From NCBI GenBank assembly GCA_964250755.1, contig CAXUHB010000019.1, forward strand, positions 1 to 64,000: a DNA stretch of 64,000 bases. Reading direction: 5' to 3'. This stretch comes from DASWOJ01 sp964250755. Lineage in GTDB: Bacteria; Pseudomonadota; Alphaproteobacteria; Acetobacterales; Acetobacteraceae. The notes under the pieces are model-generated. The model was not told the origin of the DNA. It saw nothing but the letters and a program-made list of their open reading frames with translations, and searched no databases. The position numbers were made by a program, and so were the translations under genes. Positions 17,171 through 25,333 of the stretch are shown here, piece by piece; within the stretch, counting starts at the first letter, position 1, and each line of letters starts with the position of its first letter.

Positions 17171-17854
17171 CTAGGCCGCGACGCCGAGCTTGGCGGCGAT
17201 GGCGAGCAGCAGGTCGTGGTTGCTGCGCATCATCTCCGCGTTGGACTTCAGCAGGCGGCTGTTGGACTCCAGCAGCGCGTGATTCGCCTCCAGCGCCTCG
17301 GCATTGGCCGTCACGGTGCCGGCGTTGGATGACAGCAGCTGGTGGTTGCGGGCCAGCGTGTCGTGGTTGGCAGCCAGCTTGGACGCGTTGGCGCCCAGCA
17401 TGTCCTTGTTGCCTTCCAGCAGTGCATGGTTGCCGGACAGCGCCTCGGAGTTGGCGGCCACCACCGCCTTGTTCTCGGCGATCCCAGCAGCGTTGCGGGA
17501 CAGCACCTCGCTGTTGGCGCCGATGCGGTCGGAGTTGGCGGCCAGCATCTTGGCGTTGGCCGACACGACGGCTGCGTTGCCCTTCACGACGGCGCTGTTG
17601 GCGCCGAGCAGGGCGTGGTTCTCGGCCAGGGCGGACTTGTTGCCCTCCAGGGTGCCGGCGTTGGCGGCCAGCGTCGCGCTGTTGGCGGCCAGCGCCTTCT
17701 TGTTGCCGGCCAGCGTGCCGCTGTTGCCGGCGACGATGTCATGGTTGGCCTCAAGCAGCGTGTGGTTGCCCTTGAGTGCCGTGGCGTTGGACTGCAGCAG
17801 GGCGTTGTTCTTGACGAGCAGCGCGTTGTTGGACTCGAGCGAAGCGTCGGACAT
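17171..17854 (-). CDS. Asn-heptad repeat protein (30 heptads) in nitrate locus
   Basis: A 227-residue cytoplasmic-looking protein built almost entirely of one 7-residue repeat. Asn occurs at residues 9, 16, 23 and every seventh residue to 212 without a single exception, giving 30 consecutive heptads. The residue three before each Asn is hydrophobic (Leu, Val, Ile or Met), giving the pattern [LVI]-x-x-N-x-x-x. This is the a/d pattern of a coiled coil with Asn at every d position. There is no signal peptide, membrane segment or cysteine. The ATG at 17854 has GGAGG upstream; a longer frame to 17932 runs through leader hairpins and is rejected. It is the first gene of the nitrate operon, divergent from the NasT-like regulator. 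The function is unknown; anion binding is discussed under findings. Confidence 0.85.
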   Translation of the reverse strand: MSDASLESNNALLVKNNALLQSNATALKGNHTLLEANHDIVAGNSGTLAGNKKALAANSATLAANAGTLEGNKSALAENHALLGANSAVVKGNAAVVSANAKMLAANSDRIGANSEVLSRNAAGIAENKAVVAANSEALSGNHALLEGNKDMLGANASKLAANHDTLARNHQLLSSNAGTVTANAEALEANHALLESNSRLLKSNAEMMRSNHDLLLAIAAKLGVAA

Positions 17855-17878
17855 GTTAGGTGAACCTCCGGATGGCGC

Positions 17879-17931
17879 GCCCCGGGGATGCCGGGGCAGG
17901 AGGCACAAGGCTGGCCACGTCGCTGTGGCCA
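17879..17931 (-). promoter_or_regulatory. Two-hairpin leader before the Asn-heptad gene
   Basis: On the minus strand two stem-loops lie in tandem upstream of the ribosome binding site. The first, at 17912-17931, has a perfect 7-bp stem TGGCCAC/GTGGCCA and the six-base loop AGCGAC, which has A at position 1 and G at position 4 as in ANTAR target loops. The second, at 17879-17897, has a 7-bp stem GCCCCGG/CCGGGGC with a 5-base loop. GGAGG follows within 10 bases, so the second stem could affect translation rather than termination. Proposed target of the divergent NasT-like protein. Confidence 0.45.
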
Positions 17932-18068
17932 TGACGCGCAGTGCGCGGGCGTTGGTCGGGGCACGTCAATGTGACCCGAACCGCTCTATGCAGGCGTCGT
18001 GCCACACGGGCGCGTGATGGTGCGGAACTTGCGTTGCGGTGCAGGTCCACCTTGCCGAGGCCCGCTTG

Positions 18069-19325
18069 ATGCCGTCCGCCCTGATCCTGACGACCGGCGG
18101 CCCGGATGCCCCGGCGCTTGCCGACGACCTCGGGGCGGTGGGCGTTCAGGTCGTCGGCACCGCCGATTGCTCAAATCTCGTGCAGTTGGTGATTAAAACG
18201 GAGCCGGACCTGATCGTCGCCTATGACGCCCGGCCCAGTTCTGCCCTGTTCGGATGCATCGGCCTGGTCACGGCCACCGCGCCGCGGCCCGTCGTCGTGT
18301 TCACGCCCGACCCCGATGCGGACAGCATCGCCCAGGCGACCGAGGCCGGGGTCCACGCCTATGTCGTGAACGGCTACAGCCCCGGGCGGCTGCGGTCCGT
18401 CATGCACCTGGCCCAGGCGCGGTTCCGCCGGGACCAGGTGATGCGCGGGGAGTTGGCGGAGCTGAACCAGCGCTTCGCCGAGCGCAAACTGGTGGACCGG
18501 GCCAAGGGCATCCTGATGGGCGCGCGCGGCCTGCGGGAGGAGGAGGCGTTCCGCGCCCTGCGCACCGCGGCGATGCACGCCAAGCAGCGCATTGGCCAGG
18601 TGTCGCAGCAGGTGATAGACGCCGCGCTGTATGCCGAGGCCGTGAACCGCGCCGGGCAATTGCGGATGCTGTCGCAGCGCGTGGTGAAGCTGTATGCCCT
18701 GCTGTGCTGCCGCCCCGCGCCCACGGACGCCGCCGGGCTGCTGCAGGACAGCGCGGGCGCGGTGGAAGCGAACCTTGCCGTGCTGGCGCGCACCCTGTCC
18801 CGCCCGACCTTCGGCGACCTGCTGGACGCCGTGGCCCGGCCCTGGGGCCGCCTGCGCGACGCCCTGCGCGTCCCGGCCGAGGCGGCCCGGCTGCGGGAGG
18901 TGGACGCCCTGGCGGAGGAGGTGCTGCTGCAGGCCGAGCAACTGACGGCCAACTTGGAGGTCGCCGCCTTCGCCACCGCCCTGCACGTCATCAACGTGGC
19001 GGGCCGGCAGCGCATGTTGTCCCAGCGCCTGGCCAAGGAGGCGCTGCTGGGCGCCCTGCTGGGGGAGGGCGGCGCCGCGCCGGACACCCGCGCGGAGCTG
19101 GAGGCCGGCTTCGGCTACCTGGCCGCCCTGCCGCTGACCAACGCCGGCGTAGCGGAGGAGCTGGCGCGGGCGTCGTCCTGCTGGGACCAGCTGCGCGACG
19201 CCCTGCGCCACCCCGGCACCGCCGCAGGCCAAGCAGGGATCGCCGCGTCCAGCGAGGCGCTGCTGACCCACCTGGACCGGCTGACCGAACAGCTGGAGCG
19301 GGGGATGCAGGCGCTGGTGCGCTAG
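18069..19325 (+). CDS. NasT-like antiterminator fused to two P-box sensor motifs
   Basis: A 418-residue cytoplasmic regulator with three parts. Residues 3-118 are a degenerate receiver domain (LIVAYDARP around 48-56). Residues about 125-186 form an ANTAR RNA-binding helix bundle with the hallmark VDRAKGILM at 142-150. The rest is helical and contains two near-identical P-box segments, NRAGQLRMLSQR at 193-204 and NVAGRQRMLSQR at 309-320. That motif is characteristic of PilJ/NarX-type nitrate or nitrite sensors. The architecture implies one protein both senses nitrate and prevents termination, replacing the NasS-NasT pair. It is divergent from the nitrate operon. The ATG at 18069 is chosen because it starts the first beta strand; the TTG/ATG further up is unsupported. 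Confidence 0.82.
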   Translation: MPSALILTTGGPDAPALADDLGAVGVQVVGTADCSNLVQLVIKTEPDLIVAYDARPSSALFGCIGLVTATAPRPVVVFTPDPDADSIAQATEAGVHAYVVNGYSPGRLRSVMHLAQARFRRDQVMRGELAELNQRFAERKLVDRAKGILMGARGLREEEAFRALRTAAMHAKQRIGQVSQQVIDAALYAEAVNRAGQLRMLSQRVVKLYALLCCRPAPTDAAGLLQDSAGAVEANLAVLARTLSRPTFGDLLDAVARPWGRLRDALRVPAEAARLREVDALAEEVLLQAEQLTANLEVAAFATALHVINVAGRQRMLSQRLAKEALLGALLGEGGAAPDTRAELEAGFGYLAALPLTNAGVAEELARASSCWDQLRDALRHPGTAAGQAGIAASSEALLTHLDRLTEQLERGMQALVR

Positions 19326-19404
19326 GACGGTCCGCGTCTGCCGGTGCCGCACCCGGCGCTGCGCCGGGCCAGCTTGACGGGTCGGACTAAACGACGTTTC
19401 TGCT

Positions 19405-19441
19405 GGGCCGCAGGGCGCCACCGCCCACAGGGCGGCGGCCC
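19405..19441 (+). terminator. Nested hairpin after the NasT-like gene
   Basis: Outer arms GGGCCGC/GCGGCCC enclose an inner CCGCCC-ACA-GGGCGG stem. It lies 80 bp after the regulator's stop and just before the ribosome binding site of the VOC gene. No T-run follows, so the terminator role is inferred from position. Confidence 0.35.
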
Positions 19442-19461
19442 GTACGGAGGGAGGACGCAGG

Positions 19462-19842
19462 ATGTTCAGTCACGTCATGGTCGGCGCCAACGATATCGAA
19501 GCCTCGAAGGCGTTCTACGACGCGACCCTGGCCGTGCTCGGCGTCGCACCGGGCACGGCCGACGACAAGGGGCGGGTGTTCTACCGGACCCCGGCCGGCG
19601 TGTTCGGGATCACCAAGCCGCTGGACGGCGCGCCGGCATCGGGCGCGAACGGCGGCACCATCGGCTTCGCGGCAGGCTCCCCCACGGTGGCGGACGCCTG
19701 GCACCAGGCCGGCCTGGCGCATGGCGGAACTGCGTGCGAGGACCCGCCCGGCGTGCGCGACGGCCGCATGAAGCTGTATCTGGCCTACCTGCGCGATCCC
19801 GCGGGCAACAAGGTCTGCGTCGTCCACCGGATGCCGGCCTGA
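19462..19842 (+). CDS. VOC (glyoxalase/bleomycin-resistance) family protein
   Basis: A 126-residue single-domain vicinal-oxygen-chelate protein. It begins with FSHVMVGANDIEASKAFYDATL, the usual first half with a metal-ligand His at position 4, and ends with YLRDPAGNKVCVVHR. A second acidic ligand in the C-terminal half is not obvious, so enzymatic activity is uncertain. GGAGGGAGG precedes the ATG. It is not evidently part of the nitrate operon. Substrate unknown. Confidence 0.8.
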   Translation: MFSHVMVGANDIEASKAFYDATLAVLGVAPGTADDKGRVFYRTPAGVFGITKPLDGAPASGANGGTIGFAAGSPTVADAWHQAGLAHGGTACEDPPGVRDGRMKLYLAYLRDPAGNKVCVVHRMPA

Positions 19843-19912
19843 CGCGGAGGGCTTCGCTCCAACCCAGCGCTGCGATGGCGGATGCGGAGGCTGGCAAGAA
19901 CGGCCGCCAACC

Positions 19913-20704
19913 CTACCGCGCGGCGGGGTTGCCGAAGCTGCTCTCCATCTGATCGAGGATCGTGCGGCTCAGGGCGCCTATGGCCAGGTCCGGCGGCAAG
20001 CGGACGTCCAGCTTCAGCAAGCTGCCGTTTTGGTCAGGCAGCCAGATTGCCGCGCCATGGATGGGGTTCTCGTCCACCTCCAATGGCCCGGCTGTGCCGA
20101 ACCCCTCGATCCCGCCAAACTCGAAGTACTCGGCGATGCCCCGGCTCTTGAAGCGGATGATGATGCTGGCTTGCTGGGACACGGGATGCAGGCGCAGCCC
20201 GGACAAGTCGGCCAGCTCCTCGACGCTCCGAACGAAGGGACCGGCAGCCGGAAAGAGCGGCCCCGCGATCTCCGCGGCTTCGTAGCGGCCTGAGTTCTCG
20301 GCATTGGTGAACCGCAGCACGACGGCCGGGCCGCGAAGCTTCATGCCGGCTTGGGACGGCGGATCGTCCGCAAGCAGGTCTGGCGCGACAAGGAGCGTGG
20401 CGCCGCCCGACCCGTACGACGCACGGCAGTGCCAGCCGCGCGGTGCGAGGACGCCAAGGCTGACATGGGCATAGTAGGCCAGCCGTGCCGTTTCCGCCTC
20501 CGGCAGATTGAGATTGATGCTCGGGGAGGTGGGCGCTGCAACGGGGCCTCCCTGGCCGTCGCCGGGGTATCCGACGAATGGGACCGGGCTGCCGGGCTCT
20601 GCGGCCCACGCCGGCACGGCAGGCGGGAAAGGGGCAACCGCCAGCGCCGCCGCCACGGCAGCGCACAGGCGGCCACGCCGCAGTTGGCGGCTTGGCGGCG
20701 TCAT
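19913..20704 (-). CDS. Secreted hypothetical protein
   Basis: A 263-residue protein with a clear Sec signal peptide (LCAAVAAALAVAPFPPAVPAWA, cleavage before AEPG). The mature part is a mixed alpha/beta sequence with one Cys (WHCRASYG) and no family I recognise. Its start overlaps the stop of the YjbQ gene by 4 bp, so both are probably translated together even though one product is exported. No enzymatic motif is visible. Confidence 0.75.
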   Translation of the reverse strand: MTPPSRQLRRGRLCAAVAAALAVAPFPPAVPAWAAEPGSPVPFVGYPGDGQGGPVAAPTSPSINLNLPEAETARLAYYAHVSLGVLAPRGWHCRASYGSGGATLLVAPDLLADDPPSQAGMKLRGPAVVLRFTNAENSGRYEAAEIAGPLFPAAGPFVRSVEELADLSGLRLHPVSQQASIIIRFKSRGIAEYFEFGGIEGFGTAGPLEVDENPIHGAAIWLPDQNGSLLKLDVRLPPDLAIGALSRTILDQMESSFGNPAAR

Positions 20705-21141
20705 GCGGCACCGCTACCCGGTGCCGTGCCCATCAGGTGCAGCACGACCTCCCGCCGGTGCGGGGCGCGGCGGTGCTCAAACAGGTAAAGCCCTTGCCAG
20801 GTGCCCAGCACCGGCCGCCCGGCAATGACGGGGATGCCCATCGTCGTGCCGGTCAGCATGGCACGCAGGTGGGCGGGCATGTCATCCGGCCCTTCGTCGT
20901 CATGGGCGTAGCGGGCGGGGTCCTCGGGCACCAGATCCTCGAAGAACCGGGTGATGTCCGCGCGCACGGCGGGCGAGGCGTTCTCCTGCACCGTCAGGGA
21001 GGCCGAGGTGTGCCGGCACCAAAGCGTCAGCAGCCCGGCGCCGATGTCCTGGGCCGCGGTCCAGTCCAGCACGGGCCGGGTGATGTCGGTCAGGCCCTTG
21101 CCGCGGGTGGGCACGTGCAGCGTGTGATGGGCCTGGCGCAT
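20701..21141 (-). CDS. YjbQ/UPF0047 family protein
   Basis: A 146-residue single-domain protein of the secondary thiamine-phosphate synthase (YjbQ) family. Family marks present are DITRPV near the start, LLTLWCRHTSASLTVQEN, the YAHDDEGPDDMPAHLRAML metal-site block, and GTWQGLYLFEHR at the C-terminus. Weak thiamine-phosphate synthase activity has been reported for relatives; the true role is unsettled. The ATG at 21141 fits the family N-terminus; an ATG ten codons upstream is possible. It is divergent from the peptide ABC operon. Confidence 0.88.
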   Translation of the reverse strand: MRQAHHTLHVPTRGKGLTDITRPVLDWTAAQDIGAGLLTLWCRHTSASLTVQENASPAVRADITRFFEDLVPEDPARYAHDDEGPDDMPAHLRAMLTGTTMGIPVIAGRPVLGTWQGLYLFEHRRAPHRREVVLHLMGTAPGSGAA

Positions 21142-21366
21142 GGAGGGAGCAGGCTGGCCGCGGTCGGGCATGTCAACACCCTGCTCGTCAAAAAAGCTGT
21201 CCCACGTCCCTGACGATGGAGTGCTGCCCGCCTCGCCGGTCTTGGCCGGGTCGGACGCGGGGTCTCTCATAACCATCCCTCCATCTGGATGCGCCAGACC
21301 TGTGGCCCGTGCGCCCCTGGGCGCACCCGGCACACCCATTGCATCCTGCCTCACGAACAGGAGAGC

Positions 21367-22959
21367 ATGATGGACCGCCGCACCTTCCTTGCTGGGACCG
21401 CCGCCAGTGCCGCCGTGGCAGTCACGCCCGCGCTGGCGCAGGCGCCGACGCGCGCCGAAACCCTGCTCATCGTCCAGGAATACGGCCCCAACAGCCTGGA
21501 CATGCAGGGCATCGGCGCGGCGCAGCCCGTCAACGGCGTGTCGCTCAACTGCTACGACCGCCTGGTCCGCTTCAGGCGCACCACCCTGCCCGACGGCACC
21601 CTCAGCTACGACCTGACGCAATTGGAGCCGGAGCTGGCCGAATCCTGGCAGGTCGCCCGCGACGGCATGAGCGTCACCTTCAAGCTGCGGGACGCCGTGT
21701 TCCACTCCGGGCGCCCCGTGACGGCCAAGGACGTGAAATGGTCGCTGGACCGCGCCGTCAGCATCGGCGGCTTCGCCACCACGCAGATGAACGCAGGCTC
21801 CATGGAGAGGCCGGAGCAGTTCATCGCGGTGGACGACCGCACCTTCCGCATAGACTTCCTGCGGCCCGACAAGCTGCTGATGCCCAACCTGGGCGTCACC
21901 ATCCCCTTCGTCATAGACAGCGAGCAGGCGCAGAAGAACGCCGCGGCCGGCGACCCCTGGGCCAAGGAATACCTCAAGAACAACGTGGCCGGCGGCGGCG
22001 CCTACCGAGTCGAGTCCTGGAAGCCCGGCAACGAGACCATCTACGCCCGCTTCGACGACTGGCGCAACGGGCCGCTGCCGCGGATGCGCCGGGTGATCGC
22101 CCGCGACATTCCCAGCCCCAGCACCCGCCGCGCCCTGATCGAGCGCGGGGACGCCGACATGAGCTACGGCCTGCCGCCGAAGGACTTCAAGGACCTGGCG
22201 GAGGCCGGCAAGGTCAGGGTGTCCGGCGTGCCGATCCCGAACGCCATTTGGTACGTGGCGATGAACACGCAGCTCGGCCCCTTCGCCGACAAGCGCCTGC
22301 GCCAGGCCGTCGCCTATGCCATGCCCTACGAGAAGATCATGCAGGCCGCCCTGTTCGGGCGCGGCGTGCCGATGTACGGCGCGGCCAGCGCGCCCGCAGG
22401 CGAGCGGTGGCCGCAGCCCTACCCCTACGCCACCGACATGGACCGCGCCCGCAAGCTGGTGGCCGAAGCCGGCGGCGGATTCAGCACCACGCTGCTGTTC
22501 GACGCGGGATCGGGCACCATCGCCGAACCCATGTCGGTGCTGGTCAAGGAGAGCCTGGGCGCCATCGGGATCAACGTGGAAATTCAGAAGATACCCGGCG
22601 CGAACTTCCGGGGCGAGCTGGTGAAGAAGACCGCGCCCATGGTCATCAACCGCTTCGGCGGCTGGCTGGACTGGCCGGACTACTTCTTCTTCTGGAACCT
22701 GCACGGCAGCAACTCGATCTTCAACACCAGCAACTACCAGAATAAGGACATGGACGCGCTGATAGACAGCGCCCGCTTCACGCAGGACGCCGCCACCTAC
22801 GCCCGCGACGTGCAGGGCTTCCTGGCCAAGGCGATGGACGAGGTGCCGTTCATCCCCGTGTGCCAGCCGCTGCACGACGTGGCGATGCAGCGCGGCATCG
22901 GCGGCTACCAGTTCTGGCCCTGCCGCGAGCCTGACTTCCGCTCCCTGACCAAGGCGTAG
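21367..22959 (+). CDS. Peptide-type ABC transporter substrate-binding protein
   Basis: Periplasmic binding protein of the SBP_bac_5 (dipeptide/oligopeptide/nickel) family, 530 residues. The N-terminus DRRTFLAGTAASAAV with ALAQA is a twin-arginine-type signal. Core family segments include LAESWQVARDGMSVTFKLRD, GRPVTAKDVKWSLDRAV and PLHDVAMQRGIGGY. It is the first gene of a five-gene importer (binding protein, two permeases, two ATPases). The ligand could be a peptide, an opine or another small molecule. Tandem ATGs at 21367 and 21370. Confidence 0.9.
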   Translation: MMDRRTFLAGTAASAAVAVTPALAQAPTRAETLLIVQEYGPNSLDMQGIGAAQPVNGVSLNCYDRLVRFRRTTLPDGTLSYDLTQLEPELAESWQVARDGMSVTFKLRDAVFHSGRPVTAKDVKWSLDRAVSIGGFATTQMNAGSMERPEQFIAVDDRTFRIDFLRPDKLLMPNLGVTIPFVIDSEQAQKNAAAGDPWAKEYLKNNVAGGGAYRVESWKPGNETIYARFDDWRNGPLPRMRRVIARDIPSPSTRRALIERGDADMSYGLPPKDFKDLAEAGKVRVSGVPIPNAIWYVAMNTQLGPFADKRLRQAVAYAMPYEKIMQAALFGRGVPMYGAASAPAGERWPQPYPYATDMDRARKLVAEAGGGFSTTLLFDAGSGTIAEPMSVLVKESLGAIGINVEIQKIPGANFRGELVKKTAPMVINRFGGWLDWPDYFFFWNLHGSNSIFNTSNYQNKDMDALIDSARFTQDAATYARDVQGFLAKAMDEVPFIPVCQPLHDVAMQRGIGGYQFWPCREPDFRSLTKA

Positions 22960-22966
22960 GCAGCCC

Positions 22967-23974
22967 ATGCGCGCCGTCCTGTCCCGGCTGGCCGGCGCGC
23001 TGCCCGCAGTGGCGGGGGTGGTGCTGTTCACCTTCGTGCTGACACGCGTGCTGCCCGGGGATACCGCGGCCTACTTCGCCGGACCCACTGCCAGCCCAGC
23101 GGCCATCGAGCAGATCAGGCACAGCCTGGGCCTGGACCGGCCGCTGCCCGAGCAGTTCGTGGCCTACGTCGCCTCCCTGGCTCGCGGCGACATGGGCATG
23201 TCGCTGACCACCGGACAACCCGTGCTGCGGGACCTGGCGGCGCGGCTGCCGGCCAGCGCGGAGTTGACGTTGGCCGGGCTGCTGCTGGCCATCGGCGTCG
23301 CGGTGCCGCTGGGGATTGTCGCGGCGGTGCGCCAGGGGTCGGTGTGGGACCACCTGTGCCGGATGGTGGTGACGGCAGGGGTCAGCCTGCCCGTGTTCTT
23401 CACGGGCCTGCTGCTGGTTTATGTGTTCTACTTCCTGCTGGGCTGGGCGCCGGCGCCGGTGGGGCGGCTAGACGCCTACGCGACGGCGCCGCCGACGGTG
23501 ACGGGGCTGTTCCTGGTGGACGGCGTGCTGGCGCGGGACTGGGAGAGCTTCCGCGGCGCGCTGGCGCAGTTGGTGCTGCCGGCCTGCACGCTGGGGCTGT
23601 TCGCGCTGGCGCCCATCGCGCGCATCACCCGGGCCAGCATGCTGGCCGTGCTGGGCGCGGACTTCGTGCGGACAGCGCGGGCGTCCGGCCTGTCCACCGG
23701 CACCGTCGTGCTGCGCTACGCCTTCCGCAACGCGCTGCTGCCGGTGGTTACGACGCTGGGCATGGTGTTCAGCTTCCTGCTGGGCGCGAACGTGCTGGTG
23801 GAGAAGGTGTTCGCCTGGCCCGGCGTCGGCTCCTACGCCGTCGAGGCGCTGATCGCCTCCGACTACGCACCGGTGCAGGGCTTCGTGCTGACGATGGCGG
23901 TGCTGTACGTCGCCCTGAACCTGGCGATAGATCTCCTGCTGCGGGCGCTGGACCCGCGGGTGCGGACGGCATGA
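22967..23974 (+). CDS. Peptide-type ABC transporter permease (DppB-like)
   Basis: Inner-membrane permease of 335 residues with six predicted helices. It has the DppB N-terminal layout (VLTRVLPGDTAAYFAG, then GLDRPLPEQFVAYVASLARGDMG spread over two parts). The EAA loop RTARASGLSTGTVVLRYAFRNALLP contacts the ATPases. It starts 7 bp after the binding-protein gene. Two dispersed repeats (families C and B) separate it from the next permease. Confidence 0.92.
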   Translation: MRAVLSRLAGALPAVAGVVLFTFVLTRVLPGDTAAYFAGPTASPAAIEQIRHSLGLDRPLPEQFVAYVASLARGDMGMSLTTGQPVLRDLAARLPASAELTLAGLLLAIGVAVPLGIVAAVRQGSVWDHLCRMVVTAGVSLPVFFTGLLLVYVFYFLLGWAPAPVGRLDAYATAPPTVTGLFLVDGVLARDWESFRGALAQLVLPACTLGLFALAPIARITRASMLAVLGADFVRTARASGLSTGTVVLRYAFRNALLPVVTTLGMVFSFLLGANVLVEKVFAWPGVGSYAVEALIASDYAPVQGFVLTMAVLYVALNLAIDLLLRALDPRVRTA

Positions 23975-23994
23975 GGGTGCGGGCCGTGATCCAT

Positions 23995-24079
23995 GCAGGG
24001 CGGGAGAGCGAAGCGCCTCCCGCCATTGAACAGGACGGCACTTGGCGACGGCGGGAGGCGCTTCGCTTTCCCGCCCTAC
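23995..24079. repeat. Dispersed inverted repeat, family C, copy 1
   Basis: Two 30-nt arms, GCAGGGCGGGAGAGCGAAGC and onward to CCCGCC on the left and the mirrored GGCGGGAGGCGCTTCGCT to GCCCTAC on the right, enclose about 25 bp. A second copy lies inside the 5' end of flgH (53846-53930). A single degenerate arm is seen near 32488-32518. Confidence 0.75.
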
Positions 24080-24123
24080 AAGTGTCCGGAGTTGGAGCAA
24101 CTAGGGGCCACCAAGCAACTTCG

Positions 24124-24226
24124 TCATTGCGAGCCGCTTGCGGCGTGGCAATCCAGGGGCCGCGAGGACCAGCGTCTGGCACTGCATGGCCCCTGGATTG
24201 CCGCGGCGCTGCGCGCCTCGCAATGA
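24124..24226. repeat. Dispersed inverted repeat, family B, copy 2
   Basis: TCATTGCGAG at the left end and CTCGCAATGA at the right end frame inner arms GGCAATCCAGGGGCC and GGCCCCTGGATTGCC. Together with the family C element it fills the gap between the two permease genes. Confidence 0.85.
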
Positions 24227-24251
24227 CAGCGCATGGACGGGGCGGGGCGGC

Positions 24252-25094
24252 ATGACTGCGCTAGCCCACGCCCGGCACACGGTGACTGAGAACCCCGTCA
24301 CCGGGTTCGCCTTCATCCTGTTCACCCTGCTGGTCCTGGCCGCGCTGCTCGGCCCCGCCATCGCGCCCTACGACCCGCTCGCCAGCGACACGATGGCGGC
24401 CTTGCAGGCGCCCAGCCTGCGCCACCTCTTCGGCACCGACCAGTTGGGCCGCGACGTGCTCAGCCGCGCGCTGGTGGCCACCCGCCTGGACCTGGGGATC
24501 GCCGCGGCGTCGGTGGCCCTGGTGTTCGTGCTCGGCGGCTTCGCCGGGCTGGCGGCGGGGTTCTACGGCGGCTGGGTGGAGGCGGTGGTGGGGCGGCTGG
24601 CCGACACCATCATGGCGTTCCCGCTGTTCGTGCTGGCGATGGGCATCGTGGCGGCGCTGGGCAACACGGTGCCGAACATCGTACTGGCGACGGCCATCAT
24701 CAACTTTCCCCTGTATGTCCGCGTGGCGCGGGCAGAGGCCAGCACGCGGCGGGACGCGGGCTTCGTGGATGCGGCGCGCGTCGCCGGGCACCGGGATATG
24801 GCGGTGCTGCTGCGCCAGGTGGCGCCGAACATCATGCCGATCATGACGGTGCAGATGTCGCTCACGATGGGCTACGCCATCCTGAACGCCGCCGGCCTTA
24901 GCTTCATCGGCCTGGGCGTCCGCCCGCCGATGCCGGAGTGGGGGATCATGGTTGCCGAGGGCGCCAGCTTCATCGTGTCCGGCGAGTGGTGGGTGGCGCT
25001 GTTCCCCGGCGCGGCGTTGATGCTGGCGGTGTTCTGCTTCAACCTGCTGGGCGACGGCCTGCGCGACATCGTGGACCCGAGGCGCCGGACGTGA
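24252..25094 (+). CDS. Peptide-type ABC transporter permease (DppC-like)
   Basis: Second permease of the importer, 280 residues, six predicted helices. NPVTGFAFILFTLLVLAALLGP opens the first helix, HLFGTDQLGRDVLSRALVATR is the typical DppC block, and EASTRRDAGFVDAARVAGH precedes the EAA loop. The ATG at 24252 is the first start after the repeat-filled gap; a longer frame translates the repeat and is rejected. It ends GLRDIVDPRRRT, as in DppC relatives. Confidence 0.92.
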   Translation: MTALAHARHTVTENPVTGFAFILFTLLVLAALLGPAIAPYDPLASDTMAALQAPSLRHLFGTDQLGRDVLSRALVATRLDLGIAAASVALVFVLGGFAGLAAGFYGGWVEAVVGRLADTIMAFPLFVLAMGIVAALGNTVPNIVLATAIINFPLYVRVARAEASTRRDAGFVDAARVAGHRDMAVLLRQVAPNIMPIMTVQMSLTMGYAILNAAGLSFIGLGVRPPMPEWGIMVAEGASFIVSGEWWVALFPGAALMLAVFCFNLLGDGLRDIVDPRRRT

Positions 25095-25231
25095 TGGCGG
25101 CACATGGCCCGCCTTCGCCAAGGTCGAAGCACAGGCGGCATCGCGGCCCGTCCCAGGCCGCCCGCACCCGCCAGTCCTCAGCCTCGCGCGCAACGAGCAT
25201 GACCAGGCGGCCCTTTGGCCTAGCCTTGCCG

Positions 25232-25333
25232 TCATTGCGAGGCGCGCAGCGCCGCGGCAATCCAGGGGTCTTGCAGGGTGCGTTGTGGTGCTGGCGGCTC
25301 CTGGAACGCCGCGCCGCGGGCGGCTCGCAATGA
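25232..25333. repeat. Dispersed inverted repeat, family B, copy 3
   Basis: TCATTGCGAG at 25232 and CTCGCAATGA at the right end enclose arms GGCAATCCAGGGG and CTCCTGGAACGCCGC. Its last ATGA contains the likely start codon of the following ATPase gene (ATG at 25330). Confidence 0.85.

Noticed and set aside
20701..23031. 776-residue minus-strand frame over the ABC transporter genes
   Set aside because: Only its last 146 residues are real (the YjbQ protein); the rest mirrors the binding-protein gene.
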